DNA of 64,000 bases from Bacillus sp. FJAT-28004 (GCF_001280845.1 NZ_LGHP01000003.1:342526-406525), one strand, 5' to 3'. Positions 43,113-52,259 are shown, numbered from the stretch's first letter. Program-made: numbers and translations. The notes: generated by a model from the sequence alone, not told the origin.

Positions 43113-44282
43113 TCAATCCGAGGAGGTCCCCTCTTCAGCAGGCATAAAGATTTTAAAGTTGCCGCTAAGCGCAAGCATAGCAAAAAGATAGAGACAGTTG
43201 TCGTAATAGCGGCGGTCACCGGTGCGGAGCGGTGTGTTCCAGAGCAAATCAACACAAGCTTTGGCATGCGGTCCGTCGAAATTGGCAAGCGAGGCCATCG
43301 CGTTTGTCGCAAGCAGCCCGACGGGATGAAGTGATTTTTCCTCAAAGGACTCGCCAGCTATCGTATAGCGTCTGTAATCAGACGGATCAATACCTGAGAA
43401 AAACGCTTGAATCCGGTTCGCTTCCACATGCTGCCACGCATCGACGCCGAACCATTCCGTATCGAGTCCAATATTAGCGGCCACACGGTACGAATCGCTG
43501 TAAAAATGACCATATCCCCGTTCGTTGTTCGGAGTGCCGTCATAATAGGCGTACTCGGGTGCCAGTCCAGTAATGGGATGACATGAAAGCTTCAAATAAT
43601 CTCTGCTCGCAGCAGCAGCTTCCTTCCAAAAATTACGGTCTTCCGGATTGGCCCACAGTGCAAAAAGCTCGTAAAAGTGCGGCAAATGGTAGGAGGGGTC
43701 AGAATAATTGCAATTAGGAATAAATTTGATCAATTTATTGGAAGGTTCCCACATCGGGTAACCTTCGTTATGTTCACCCTTATGCACACAGCTGTGGAGC
43801 AGATTCCGTGCTTGAGCCGCGTAATTAAAGGGAACAGAACCATCGCCCCATCGGTGGGATGCGAAGAAGAGGGCAAGGGCGAAATATTCCTCGCCGTCCG
43901 GCGCAGGACCGTTTGATCTTTTGGTGCCATCGGTATTGCATGACCAAGCGAAATAACCGGCATTTTCACCTTCACTCATGTACATGTAGGTCATCGTCCA
44001 ATTCCATATCCGGTCAAAAACATCCTTGCGGTCCATCTGCACGGCCATCATCATGCCATAGGACATGCCTTCGGTGCGTACATCGAGATTGCCGGTATCT
44101 AACAGATAGCCCATATCGCTGCCGGCCTCGAAATAGATCCGCGTATCATCATTACCGTTGAACATGTTCTCCCAAGTATCCTCGACACGTCCCCAAATTT
44201 CTTCTTGGCTGTAACCGTACATCTTAAACAGATTCCGGTATTTTCCTGTGAAAAAAGCGCCTGTTCCAAGCTTAACCGACAT
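43113..44282 (-). CDS. Reducing-end xylose-releasing exo-oligoxylanase (Rex, GH8)
   Basis: A 389-aa cytosolic enzyme without a signal peptide. It closely resembles Bacillus halodurans Rex over its length: LLDTGNLDVRTEGMSYGMMMAVQ contains the general acid Glu, AWSCNTDGTKRSNGPAPDGEEYFALALFFASHRWG follows, and EYAYYDGTPNNERGYGHFYSDSYRVAANIG contains the base-region Asp. The enzyme removes xylose from the reducing end of short xylo-oligosaccharides by inversion. ATG 44282 is 9 nt from GGGGGAG; GTG 44288 is too close. It is a single-gene unit. Confidence 0.88.
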   Translation of the reverse strand: MSVKLGTGAFFTGKYRNLFKMYGYSQEEIWGRVEDTWENMFNGNDDTRIYFEAGSDMGYLLDTGNLDVRTEGMSYGMMMAVQMDRKDVFDRIWNWTMTYMYMSEGENAGYFAWSCNTDGTKRSNGPAPDGEEYFALALFFASHRWGDGSVPFNYAAQARNLLHSCVHKGEHNEGYPMWEPSNKLIKFIPNCNYSDPSYHLPHFYELFALWANPEDRNFWKEAAAASRDYLKLSCHPITGLAPEYAYYDGTPNNERGYGHFYSDSYRVAANIGLDTEWFGVDAWQHVEANRIQAFFSGIDPSDYRRYTIAGESFEEKSLHPVGLLATNAMASLANFDGPHAKACVDLLWNTPLRTGDRRYYDNCLYLFAMLALSGNFKIFMPAEEGTSSD

Positions 44283-44720
44283 CTCCACTCGCTCCCCCTA
44301 ATTAAAATTTCTATTGCATGGATAAATTGTTAAATGGACTTCACCAAAACTTTACCTTTTACCTTACAGAGTTCCTACCCTATAAAGTTTATAGAGTACT
44401 GTAATTATTAAAGATCTGATCTTATTAACAAAGTCTGCCTTAAGAAATTGGACAATAACAAATGATTAAAACGATACTGGATAACCTAGTTAATAGTTAT
44501 TTATCAAGCGTGATTATGCATCAACAAAATGCTTGTAATAAAGAAATCATTATGATAGCATGAAAGCAATCGAATCATTAAACGTGAGGAAGCACCTCCT
44601 TTGCCACAGGCAGAGGAGGTGCTTTTTGTTGTTTTCCGACATTCTCTTTTCTTGTTCGGACGCTTTCCTTGCCTTCAACCGATTCGTGACCACATCTATT
44701 TATTGGAGGATTGAGAAAAC
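44283..44720. other. Intergenic region with an orphan plus-strand terminator
   Basis: This 430-bp AT-rich gap contains the promoter area of the GH8 gene. It also has a strong hairpin, AAGCACCTCC/GGAGGTGCTT (44590-44624), followed by Ts on the plus strand. No open frame ends before it, so it may terminate a small RNA or act as a leader attenuator for the HRDC gene. Confidence 0.5.
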
Positions 44721-45719
44721 ATGCAAATCGTATTTTTGAACACGTTCGAGAAGCTTGGTGAAGGTCAGCACATTGATAGCGCGCAGCTATCCATCTGTGA
44801 GAGTCAAGGCATTTGGGCAGTGCTGTGGGTGGAGTTGAATGAGGAAAGCGAAGATCCGATAACTTGGTTTGAAGGGACGTCGTGGGAGGAAATGATCGTG
44901 GCATTCCGTCACGGAATTGCAAGGGTCATGGGGGAAGGGTACGCACCAATTCTCGATGGCATGCTGGACGATCGCCGCTCTACAACCGGCAGCTTCGTAA
45001 CGATGCTTCAGTGCTACGGTGAACTCCACGCCAATCAGGAGCTCTTCCAACAGCTTCGTGAATGGCGACGTACGAAAGCGATTGCTGAGAAGCGTTCCGC
45101 TTATCTTATCGCAACCAATCGTATGTTATGGATGATCAGTGCTTTTGTTCCGATGACAGCAGAGGAATTGACTCAAATTCCTGGATGGGGCAGCGCAAAA
45201 CATATGTCATATGGATTAGAGGTTCTGGCGATTACGTGTGAAGCTAACCGTGAAACAGAATTTCCACTGCAATGGGTGAACGATAAATTGGACACTGCGG
45301 CTTATACACAATGGCTGTACAAACAAAAGGAATCAAGATATAAATCTCTGATGGATCGTCAAAAGGCGAAAAAGCATATTTTGAACATGGTGCAGCAGGG
45401 CGGGTCGCTTGAACAGCTTGGCGCGGAACTAGAGCTATCAAGGCGCGAATTAATGGACCGAATCGAGCAATTAGAACAAGAGGGCTATGATATGGAATCG
45501 CTAATAACGAGGGAGCTGGTAGAGATGCCAGAGGATGAGCAGCAGCTCGTATGGGAAGCTCTTTCTCTCGTCGGCGATAAATACTTGAAGCCGGTATTGC
45601 AGCAAGTATATGGGACTTTGGAAGCATCGCAGTTGGATAGGCCTGTTGATGTGCTTTATGAGCGCTTGAGGTTGATTAGGCTGCGTTTTAGAAGAAGCTT
45701 GACGAGCAAGGCGGTATAG
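44721..45719 (+). CDS. HRDC-domain protein with C-terminal helix-turn-helix region
   Basis: A 332-aa protein. An HRDC domain lies at about 108-175 (LREWRRTKAIAEKRSAYLIATNRMLWMIS...LTQIPGWGSAKHMSYG), as in RecQ helicases and RNase D. A C-terminal helical region with RQC-like HTH (NMVQQGGSLEQLGAELELSRRELMDRIEQLEQEGYD) follows. No helicase motifs are present. Nucleic-acid binding is likely and the pathway is unknown. The start follows GGAGG. Confidence 0.75.
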   Translation: MQIVFLNTFEKLGEGQHIDSAQLSICESQGIWAVLWVELNEESEDPITWFEGTSWEEMIVAFRHGIARVMGEGYAPILDGMLDDRRSTTGSFVTMLQCYGELHANQELFQQLREWRRTKAIAEKRSAYLIATNRMLWMISAFVPMTAEELTQIPGWGSAKHMSYGLEVLAITCEANRETEFPLQWVNDKLDTAAYTQWLYKQKESRYKSLMDRQKAKKHILNMVQQGGSLEQLGAELELSRRELMDRIEQLEQEGYDMESLITRELVEMPEDEQQLVWEALSLVGDKYLKPVLQQVYGTLEASQLDRPVDVLYERLRLIRLRFRRSLTSKAV

Positions 45720-45747
45720 TTAAAAAAAGGAATTAAAAAGATGGAAA

Positions 45748-45774
45748 AGGCTCCTTGTAATTCAAGGAGCCTTC
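45748..45774. terminator. Bidirectional terminator
   Basis: AAGGCTCCTTG pairs with CAAGGAGCCTT over 5 nt. Its right arm overlaps the last codons of the minus-strand phospholipase-like gene. Confidence 0.8.
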
Positions 45775-46772
45775 ATAATCCCAATTTGGTCAGCCCAAAC
45801 CGTATCCGCAAAGCGGATCGTTGTACCAGAATCGCAATGAAGTCCCGTTTCATAGGAACGATTGTCAATGAAGGCGATGGCGTCTTCACGCAGGAGACGT
45901 ACATGATAACGCTCCTCCTTTGTGAATTGTGGACTCTCATGTGCCCTTAACCAAGTCAGGATAGCGCTTACAACTTCAATAGCATCTTCTATAGCTTGAT
46001 CCCATAATTGCCATACGCTCTCATAGTGATAGGTAGAGCCATCTACAGGATCAAGCCAAGGTTGTTCCTGTAGATTTAGTACATCAAAGGGCATTGCTCC
46101 TCTTTTATAAATGAAAGGCTCAATTTGTCCAAATGTTAGTTTTTGACGAATGCCAGTCGGATCATGGAATAAGCGCTGTGCTGCTGTGAAATCACGATAC
46201 GCCTGGTTCCAATCCTCACGTTTAATGAGCGGAGCCAGCTCTTCATAATAGATGGCAACAATCGACTCGAAAGCGTCTACGATCGGAGGAGGAAAAGCTC
46301 CCTTCATATCAATATGCTTCCAGACTGCGGTTTTCCACGTTTCAATACCCCATAGCTCACGCGCAATTAAAGTGTCCATCATAATTTCAAAACGTTGATG
46401 GTCCCATTTGCGAAAGCCAGACTTGCTAAATACATAAGGATGAAGATTTCGATCCAGAATGTGATGCAAAACAAATCCAAGCGTGTATAGGATAGAGGAA
46501 TCAGGACGATTCGGGCAGGCGGATCTGCCAACGACACTATCCAGCATTTCGACAAGCACGGGACCACAATTGCGATTATGCATTTCAGTTCCTAAACGAT
46601 TTAAGGCTATACTACGCTGCCAAGGGAAAAAACGATGATAAAACAAAAAGTCAGGTCCTTGGCATCCCATATTAAATATATTTTTTTTCTCGTCTGATTC
46701 AATAAGCGTACTTTCGCCAAGCCTTTCTAATACAAGTTGTCCAAATATGAAATGAGCCCATACGTTAGGCAT
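45762..46772 (-). CDS. Zinc-dependent phospholipase C-family protein
   Basis: A 336-aa protein opening with MPNVWAHFIFGQLVLERL, whose W1/H-type N terminus and following GCQGPDFLFYHRFFPW and LGFVLHHILDRNLHPYVF supply the His/Asp zinc ligands of the PF00882 family. No signal peptide is visible, so it acts in the cytosol or the assignment is to an uncharacterised subfamily. GGAGG precedes the ATG. Confidence 0.78.
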   Translation of the reverse strand: MPNVWAHFIFGQLVLERLGESTLIESDEKKNIFNMGCQGPDFLFYHRFFPWQRSIALNRLGTEMHNRNCGPVLVEMLDSVVGRSACPNRPDSSILYTLGFVLHHILDRNLHPYVFSKSGFRKWDHQRFEIMMDTLIARELWGIETWKTAVWKHIDMKGAFPPPIVDAFESIVAIYYEELAPLIKREDWNQAYRDFTAAQRLFHDPTGIRQKLTFGQIEPFIYKRGAMPFDVLNLQEQPWLDPVDGSTYHYESVWQLWDQAIEDAIEVVSAILTWLRAHESPQFTKEERYHVRLLREDAIAFIDNRSYETGLHCDSGTTIRFADTVWADQIGIMKAP

Positions 46773-46939
46773 AGAAGAGGGACCTCCATTCCTATCAATA
46801 TTCTACAGTTTTCGCTTTAAAAAATAGTGCTTTGGGTACATATATTTTATTTATAGTATACTTGTCCTATTGAATTAAGTATAATATAAAATAAATAAGA
46901 CAAACCGCGAATTTTGTCGAGAAGGAGCGTATCTTCATA

Positions 46940-47401
46940 ATGAAGGCAGAGTACATTAACCCGTTTCTTGAATCCGCAAAAATCGTGATTGAGCAAGTCG
47001 TTCAAATACGTCCAGCGACTGGAGAACTAGGTCTCAAGGATATCAAGTTTGTTGAGAACTATATTTGGATTCAAATCGGACTCAACGGACAGATGAACGG
47101 TGACATTGTATTCGGGCTTAGTGAAGAAGTAGCTATGAAAATGGTTTCTGCGATGATGGGCGGATACGTAATTTCTGAAATCGACGAAATTGTAAAGAGT
47201 GCTATTTCTGAGCTTGGCAATATGATTAGCGGAAATGCAAGTACGATGCTGTTTAATCAAGGGGTAAGAGTAGACATTACGCCGCCAAAGGTTATCCAGT
47301 CTGCTCAATCAGCAGGCTTCACCGCACAAAAAGCATTGACGATTCCACTTATAATGGAAGGCATTGGAGAGCTTGACATCCAAGTTTTAATCGCATCTTA
47401 G
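46940..47401 (+). CDS. CheX-like chemotaxis phosphatase
   Basis: A 153-aa protein of the CheC/CheX/FliY phosphatase family. It has the active-site helix AISELGNMISGNASTMLF (E and N at about 90-95) and the second beta-sheet part with PKVI and LTIPLIMEGIGELDIQV. It would dephosphorylate CheY-P or a related response regulator. It is monocistronic, flanked by terminators and away from a chemotaxis operon, as is often seen for cheX. Confidence 0.82.
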   Translation: MKAEYINPFLESAKIVIEQVVQIRPATGELGLKDIKFVENYIWIQIGLNGQMNGDIVFGLSEEVAMKMVSAMMGGYVISEIDEIVKSAISELGNMISGNASTMLFNQGVRVDITPPKVIQSAQSAGFTAQKALTIPLIMEGIGELDIQVLIAS

Positions 47402-47411
47402 CATAGAAATG

Positions 47412-47432
47412 GCTCCTTAGGGAGCTTTTTTT
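47412..47432 (+). terminator. Terminator after cheX-like gene
   Basis: GCTCC pairs with GGAGC over a 4-nt loop and is followed by seven Ts. Confidence 0.8.
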
Positions 47433-47478
47433 GCGTCTGCAATACCAATCAAGTAAAATTGTAAATGGGTGATGATGG

Positions 47479-48252
47479 ATGTTAAGAGGCAAAGTGATTT
47501 TCATCTCCGGAGCATCAAGTGGAATCGGAGCTTTAATGGCTAAAATGCTGGCTGAGCGAGGTGCGATCCCTGTATTGACTGGACGCAACATCTCGAAGTT
47601 GAAGGAGATTTCCGCTGCAATAAAAGGGAAAAGCTCGTTCTACCAGATGGATGTGACCGATAATGAACAGGTGAAGCGAACAGTGGAAGCTGTCATAGCG
47701 GAATATGGTAAAATAGATGTATTGCTGAACAACGCTGGCTACGGAAAATTCGAGAATTTTATGAGCATGAATGTGGAAAGCTTTGAGCAAATGATGGATA
47801 CGAACTACTTGGGAATTGTACGCTGTACGAAGGCTGTTGTCCCTCATATGGTGAAGCAAGGAAACGGACATATTGTAAACATAGCATCTTTAGCAGGCAA
47901 AATAGGTACTGCCAAATCAACCAGCTATACGGCTACTAAGCATGCGGTACTCGGCTTTACCAACGCGCTTCGAATGGAGCTTCGCGAGCAGGGAATACAA
48001 GTATCTGCGGTTAATCCAGGTCCGATCGATACTCCTTTTTTCTCGCTCGCTGATCCTTCCGGCTCTTACGTTAAAAATGTCAATTGGTTTATGATGAAGC
48101 CAGAATATGTTGTGAAAAAAATAATTCGTTTAATCGAGCGGAGAAAAGCCGAGCTTGACCTGCCAAATACAGCGGCTTTAGGTATAAAGCTGTATCAATT
48201 ACTGCCGCGAACGATCGATCGGCTATTCGGCGGTATGTTAAATCGAAAATAA
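47479..48252 (+). CDS. Short-chain dehydrogenase/reductase (YqjQ-like)
   Basis: A 257-aa classical SDR with the cofactor motif FISGASSGIGALMA, the NNAG motif (LLNNAGYG) and the active site S(x12)YxxxK as SLAGKIGTAKSTSYTATKHA. GRN after the second strand suggests NADPH preference. It resembles B. subtilis YqjQ. The helicase gene follows 26 bp later, possibly in one transcript. Substrate unknown. Confidence 0.8.
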   Translation: MLRGKVIFISGASSGIGALMAKMLAERGAIPVLTGRNISKLKEISAAIKGKSSFYQMDVTDNEQVKRTVEAVIAEYGKIDVLLNNAGYGKFENFMSMNVESFEQMMDTNYLGIVRCTKAVVPHMVKQGNGHIVNIASLAGKIGTAKSTSYTATKHAVLGFTNALRMELREQGIQVSAVNPGPIDTPFFSLADPSGSYVKNVNWFMMKPEYVVKKIIRLIERRKAELDLPNTAALGIKLYQLLPRTIDRLFGGMLNRK

Positions 48253-48277
48253 AGGTTTAAATGAGAGAGGATTAAAG

Positions 48278-49696
48278 ATGAGTAAGCACACATGGTATGA
48301 AATAGGCATTAATGAACTGCTGGCGAATAAGCTCACAGCAAATGGAATTATTGAACCAACGGATGTACAGGCAAATACGATACCGATTTTGCTTGGAGGC
48401 AGCGATGTTTCGGCGAGGTCGCAGACGGGCACTGGTAAAACACTCGCTTATTTGTTGCCGTTGCTGCAGAAGCTGAATTCGCATTCGAGTGCGATTCAAG
48501 CGATTATTTTGGCTCCAACGCAGGAACTTGCTATGCAAATTGTTCGTGTAGCGGAAGTGTATGCGGAGCCGCTGAACATTCGTGTTCAGCAATTAATCGG
48601 TGGCGCTGCGTTAAAGCGGCAGGTAGAGAAATTGAAGCTGCGCCCGCAACTTGTCATTGGAACACCAGGACGCATTCATGAATTGCTAAAGCTGCGCAAG
48701 CTGAAGTTGAATGATGTGAAAAATGTTGTTGTTGATGAAGCGGATCAAGTATTTCAGCTTGGCTCGACGAAAGAGGTCGAGATCATTTTGCACAGCGTCG
48801 GTAAAGAACACCAAATTGCTTTTTTCTCCGCGACTTATCCTGATCAAATGGCTCGTTTTGAAGGACGCTGGATGAAAAACCCAGAACGTATTCAAGTTAC
48901 GCCGGAGCATACCGTATCACAAACGATCGACAACTATTTTATCGTGAGCGACAAGCGTGATAAGACAGATACGGCGAGAAGGCTTGTTCGCTTGCTGAAC
49001 CCATCATCAGCGCTGCTTTTCCTAAATGATACTGACAATATCTCCAACTGGGAATCGAAGCTTAGTTATGAAGGATTTACTGTCGAGGCTTTGTATGGTG
49101 ATGCTGATAAACAGCGCCGCGCAGCAACGTTGACACGTTTTCGCGAGGGTCGTTGCCAGTTGCTGCTAGCGACGGATGTTGCAGCGAGGGGTCTTGATAT
49201 TGAGGGTCTGCCGCTCGTTATTCAGCTTGATCCTGCATCTGATGCGGATCATTATGTGCATCGTGCAGGACGTACGGGTCGTATGGGACGTGCTGGTACG
49301 GTTGTTTCCATTGTTACGCCGCAAGAACTGTTTATCATGGAGAAATTCCGTAAGCAGCTGGGCATTGAATTGACAGAGCGGACGATGTTTAGAGGAAAGC
49401 TGCTCAGCGAGGAAGAGCTAAGAGAAGCGACAAAACCGTTTGCGGCTCGTCATGAAGCTAAGCTTGCAGATCGCTCGGAGTCTTTGCAGTCGAAGCGGGC
49501 AGTGGAGAGCAAAGGTAAACCAGCAGCAGAGAAGCAAACGAAACTTGTAGAAACGAAAGCGATCATTGCTCCGCCAAAACCAAAGCCAGCGGTGAAGCCT
49601 GCTCCTAAGAAAGTGGAGCGCAAGCGAGAAGGCAAAAACAAAGGTGCTCCTAAGTGGTTGAAAGCTAAACGTGAGGCCGAGAAAGAACAACAATAA
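48278..49696 (+). CDS. DEAD-box RNA helicase (YfmL-like) with basic tail
   Basis: A 472-aa helicase. Motifs: Q region PTDVQANTIP, I SQTGTGKT, Ia APTQELA, II VDEAD, III SAT, V ATDVAARGLDI and VI HRAGRTGRMGR. After about residue 375 comes a Lys/Ala/Pro-rich low-complexity tail (APPKPKPAVKPAPKKVERKREGK), which probably tethers RNA. The core resembles YfmL of B. subtilis, implicated in ribosome maturation, but that protein lacks such a long tail. Confidence 0.87.
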   Translation: MSKHTWYEIGINELLANKLTANGIIEPTDVQANTIPILLGGSDVSARSQTGTGKTLAYLLPLLQKLNSHSSAIQAIILAPTQELAMQIVRVAEVYAEPLNIRVQQLIGGAALKRQVEKLKLRPQLVIGTPGRIHELLKLRKLKLNDVKNVVVDEADQVFQLGSTKEVEIILHSVGKEHQIAFFSATYPDQMARFEGRWMKNPERIQVTPEHTVSQTIDNYFIVSDKRDKTDTARRLVRLLNPSSALLFLNDTDNISNWESKLSYEGFTVEALYGDADKQRRAATLTRFREGRCQLLLATDVAARGLDIEGLPLVIQLDPASDADHYVHRAGRTGRMGRAGTVVSIVTPQELFIMEKFRKQLGIELTERTMFRGKLLSEEELREATKPFAARHEAKLADRSESLQSKRAVESKGKPAAEKQTKLVETKAIIAPPKPKPAVKPAPKKVERKREGKNKGAPKWLKAKREAEKEQQ

Positions 49697-49708
49697 AAAA
49701 TTTATTTT

Positions 49709-49806
49709 GAAAGCCACCCTCTTAAATCGAGTTACCTTACCCGAAACGTATGGGCGAAGGTAAAACATGCGGCAAAACCCGCAATCGAAAAAGGAGTGTG
49801 GCTTTC
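49709..49806 (+). promoter_or_regulatory. Structured leader of an SLH protein gene, candidate cis-regulatory RNA
   Basis: The outer stem GAAAGCCAC (49709-49717) pairs with GTGGCTTTC (49798-49806) directly before the start codon. Inside are TTACCTT-CCC/GGG-AAGGTAA (49732-49763) and TGCGG/CCGCA (49768-49783), giving a three-way junction. AAGGAG (49791-49796) abuts the outer stem, so folding would hinder translation. It does not match a riboswitch class I know. Confidence 0.5.
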
Positions 49807-49809
49807 TTG

Positions 49810-51048
49810 ATGAAACAAACAGTGTGGAAAAAGACAGCAATTTCTTCGCTTGCGCTGCTAATGCTTGCAGGCGGTGCGACGTCAGCTTTTGCAGATGGTG
49901 GTAAAGGCAAAGGGCATGGAGGCGATCGTGATGATGATAAGGGTCGCAATGAGGACAAGCATGATAAGAATGACAAGGATGATAAAAATAAAGTAACATG
50001 GCAATTCAAAGATGAAGACGATCTGAAATGGGCAATGGAGTACATTATGCGACTTGCGTCGAAGGGTGTATTTACTGGCTACGAGGATGGTACATTTCAG
50101 CCGAATAAGAAGATCAGTCGGATTGAAACGTTGACTGCTGCTGTTAGATTGATGGGCCTACGCGCACAAGCGGAATCAGCAGAGGAAATGAAAACAGAAT
50201 TGCAATTTAAAGATGCTGATAAAATTGAAAAAAAATATCCGTGGGCGGTTGGTTACGTTGCGGTTGCGCTAGAGAACGATCTATTCTCCGAGACAGAATC
50301 AGAAGTGAAACCGGAAGTGAACGCAACCAGATTATGGTCCACGATCCTTCTCGTAAAAGCGCTTAAACTGGAAGATGAAGCGAAGGCGCTTAACAATACG
50401 AAGCTTGACTTCAAGGATGCAAAAGAGATTCCTGCAGGATCTGTCGGTTACGTTGCTCTTGCTTTGCAGAAAGGTATTATTACTGGCTACGATGATAAGC
50501 ATGGAAAAACGTTCCGTCCTAATCAGCCTGTGACACGTGCAGAGCTAGCGGCGCTTCTAGATCGTACAGATACTGAAATGCCTGATCATGATGCGCAAGC
50601 AATTACTGGCAAGCTCAAAGCAGCTCCTGCTGATGGTAAGCTGACGGTAGTTAAAGGAGATAACACTGAGGTTTCACTAGCATTAGACTCGAATGTGTTT
50701 ATTTTCCGCGATGATAAGAAATCGCCTGTAAGCGCCCTTCGAGCAGGTGACGAGGTACTCGTTCGCACGTATCTCAATCGCATCGTATTTATTGAAGTCA
50801 TAAAGTCTGCTCCTGTTAGTACATTTTTCTCGGCGACTGGAATTATTAATACATTAACGTTCAATAATGAGGCAAAACTGACGAAGGTTTCTCTTATTAC
50901 TCGTTATGAAAATTCAAATCCAGTTGTCTCGGAATTCAACATTGATTCGAGCGTAGCGATTACGGGTGATTCCTCTCAGCTGAAGGTAGGTCAATCTGTA
51001 CAAGTGAAAGGCGACAACGGAACGGTAAAATCAATTGAAGTGAAATAA
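49810..51048 (+). CDS. SLH-domain surface protein
   Basis: A 412-aa exported protein. Signal peptide at about 1-32 (KKTAISSLALLMLAGGATSAFA). A charged linker rich in Asp, Lys and Gly is followed by three SLH domains at about 75-255 (ASKGVFTGYEDGTFQPNKKISRIETL; a diverged second; LALQKGIITGYDDKHGKTFRPNQPVTRAELAALL). A C-terminal beta-rich part with KVGQSVQVKGDNGTVKSIEVK follows. SLH domains bind pyruvylated wall polymer. TTG 49807 immediately before the ATG is an alternative start. The unusual structured leader suggests translational control. Confidence 0.82.
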   Translation: MKQTVWKKTAISSLALLMLAGGATSAFADGGKGKGHGGDRDDDKGRNEDKHDKNDKDDKNKVTWQFKDEDDLKWAMEYIMRLASKGVFTGYEDGTFQPNKKISRIETLTAAVRLMGLRAQAESAEEMKTELQFKDADKIEKKYPWAVGYVAVALENDLFSETESEVKPEVNATRLWSTILLVKALKLEDEAKALNNTKLDFKDAKEIPAGSVGYVALALQKGIITGYDDKHGKTFRPNQPVTRAELAALLDRTDTEMPDHDAQAITGKLKAAPADGKLTVVKGDNTEVSLALDSNVFIFRDDKKSPVSALRAGDEVLVRTYLNRIVFIEVIKSAPVSTFFSATGIINTLTFNNEAKLTKVSLITRYENSNPVVSEFNIDSSVAITGDSSQLKVGQSVQVKGDNGTVKSIEVK

Positions 51049-51063
51049 GTTTTGAATAAGATG

Positions 51064-51094
51064 GGCATCATCCACTGCGATGATGCCTTTTTTG
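51064..51094 (+). terminator. Terminator after SLH gene
   Basis: GGCATCATC pairs with GATGATGCC over six nt, followed by a T-tract. Confidence 0.85.
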
Positions 51095-51185
51095 TTTTTA
51101 CTTGAAATCAAGCAAAATATTCAGTTTTACTTCATTTTGATACATATGAACAAAGTGCTTTTACAGACAGGCTGCTAAAAAGAGC

Positions 51186-51215
51186 TTGATTTTAATTGTT
51201 ATATCGAACTATAAT
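51186..51215 (+). promoter_or_regulatory. Sigma-A promoter before ZTP riboswitch
   Basis: TTGATT (51186-51191), 18 bp, TATAAT (51210-51215), just upstream of the riboswitch aptamer. Confidence 0.65.
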
Positions 51216-51230
51216 AAATGTAATTTTTTA

Positions 51231-51335
51231 GGTGTGTGCAACTGGCGTAAACGTGGATGACCACGAGGGAGCACATATTTCATATGTCGTACGCCTGGGC
51301 AAAGTATTTGATCTATGATCAGATGCTTTTTTTAT
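51231..51335 (+). promoter_or_regulatory. ZTP/ZMP (pfl) riboswitch with terminator
   Basis: The hallmark elements of the pfl motif are in order: P1 strand GTGTGC, AACTGGCG, a hairpin CGTGG-ATGA-CCACG, GGGAGCACAT closing P1, a variable linker and the conserved ACGCCTGGGCA pairing back to GGCGT. A terminator follows at once: GTATTTGATC pairs with GATCAGATGC and then seven Ts. ZTP binding should prevent termination when 10-formyl-THF is low. The downstream PurO-like gene fits the known regulon. Confidence 0.87.
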
Positions 51336-51387
51336 TTTCAAAGAAGCTTTAGTATTTTTTGAAAAAAAAAAAATTGAGGTGAGTACA

Positions 51388-52098
51388 TTGCATTCATTTG
51401 AAAATCAGTTATTTGATGATCCGTATCCTGGCAGGACCATAATTGTGGGGATGAGCCCATCAGGGAAACACTATGTACAAGTTTATTGGATAATGGGAAG
51501 AAGTGCGAACAGTCGTAACCGAATCTTCGAGCGTGATCAGCAATTTGTAAGAAACACAGCATATGATGCCGCGAAAATGGAAGACCCTTCATTGATTATC
51601 TATTATCCTATAAAGAATATAAATGGGATGCACATCATTTCCAATGGAGATCAGACCGACACTATCTATGCAGGTTATGTCAAAGGAAAGTCGTTTGAAG
51701 ACTCGTTGAAAAGCAGAGAGTTTGAACCGGATGCACCCCATTATACGCCTCGTATTTCAGGTGTAATAGACACGCAATCGGAAACATACATTTTGTCCAT
51801 CTTGAAAACTAGACAAAATGATCCGTCCGTATGCATACGTCATTTCTTTCATTATAATCCTTTTACAAAAGGAACAGGTCATTGCCTTCACACTTATAAA
51901 GGTGAGGGAAAAGGTGTGCTTCGACCTTTCGATGGAGAACCGCTAGAGGTGCCTTTATTTGATTCAATGGATGAAACTGCTCAGTTTTACTGGAGCAACA
52001 TAAATGTCGACAATAAAATCTCACTGCTTATAAAGTTCATTAGTACGCAGGATCGTACGGCAGAATTTAAAATAATGAATAAGAATCAGACGTTTTAA
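51388..52098 (+). CDS. PurO-like IMP cyclohydrolase
   Basis: A 236-aa protein of the IMP_cyclohyd family. The N-terminal block PGRTIIVGMSPSGKHYVQVYWIMGRSANSRNRIF is diagnostic, with later SLIIYYPI and CLHTYKGEGKGVLRPFDGEP. Such proteins catalyse or resemble the last step of purine synthesis, FAICAR to IMP, normally done by PurH in bacteria. TTG 51388 lies 6 nt after GAGGTGAG; GTG 51379 overlaps that site. Control by a ZTP riboswitch supports a purine/folate role. Confidence 0.83.
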   Translation: MHSFENQLFDDPYPGRTIIVGMSPSGKHYVQVYWIMGRSANSRNRIFERDQQFVRNTAYDAAKMEDPSLIIYYPIKNINGMHIISNGDQTDTIYAGYVKGKSFEDSLKSREFEPDAPHYTPRISGVIDTQSETYILSILKTRQNDPSVCIRHFFHYNPFTKGTGHCLHTYKGEGKGVLRPFDGEPLEVPLFDSMDETAQFYWSNINVDNKISLLIKFISTQDRTAEFKIMNKNQTF

Positions 52099-52259
52099 TA
52101 TCAATATCATTAATTCCGACAAAAACGATGGGAAAAATTAAAAAATCGTTGACAGGGCTGTTTTTGAGGAATAATATAGGAATATATTCAAAGTGAGTTG
52201 AAGAACCATTTTGTGGGATGACAAAAGAAGATAATCTACTGGACCACCAGAGATTCAAT

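Noticed and set aside
43859..44161. 100-codon plus-strand frame in the GH8 region, and other frames antisense to that gene
   Set aside because: The GH8 protein on the minus strand is a full-length match to a known family. The plus-strand frames lack ribosome sites and family motifs.
49709..49806. c-di-GMP-I or c-di-GMP-II riboswitch before the SLH gene
   Set aside because: The conserved internal sequences of those aptamers are not present, so it is left as an unclassified structured leader.
49418..49999. Long 193-codon minus-strand open frame
   Set aside because: It is antisense to the Lys-rich helicase tail and the SLH gene start. The His/Cys/Leu-rich composition is the mirror of those low-complexity codons.
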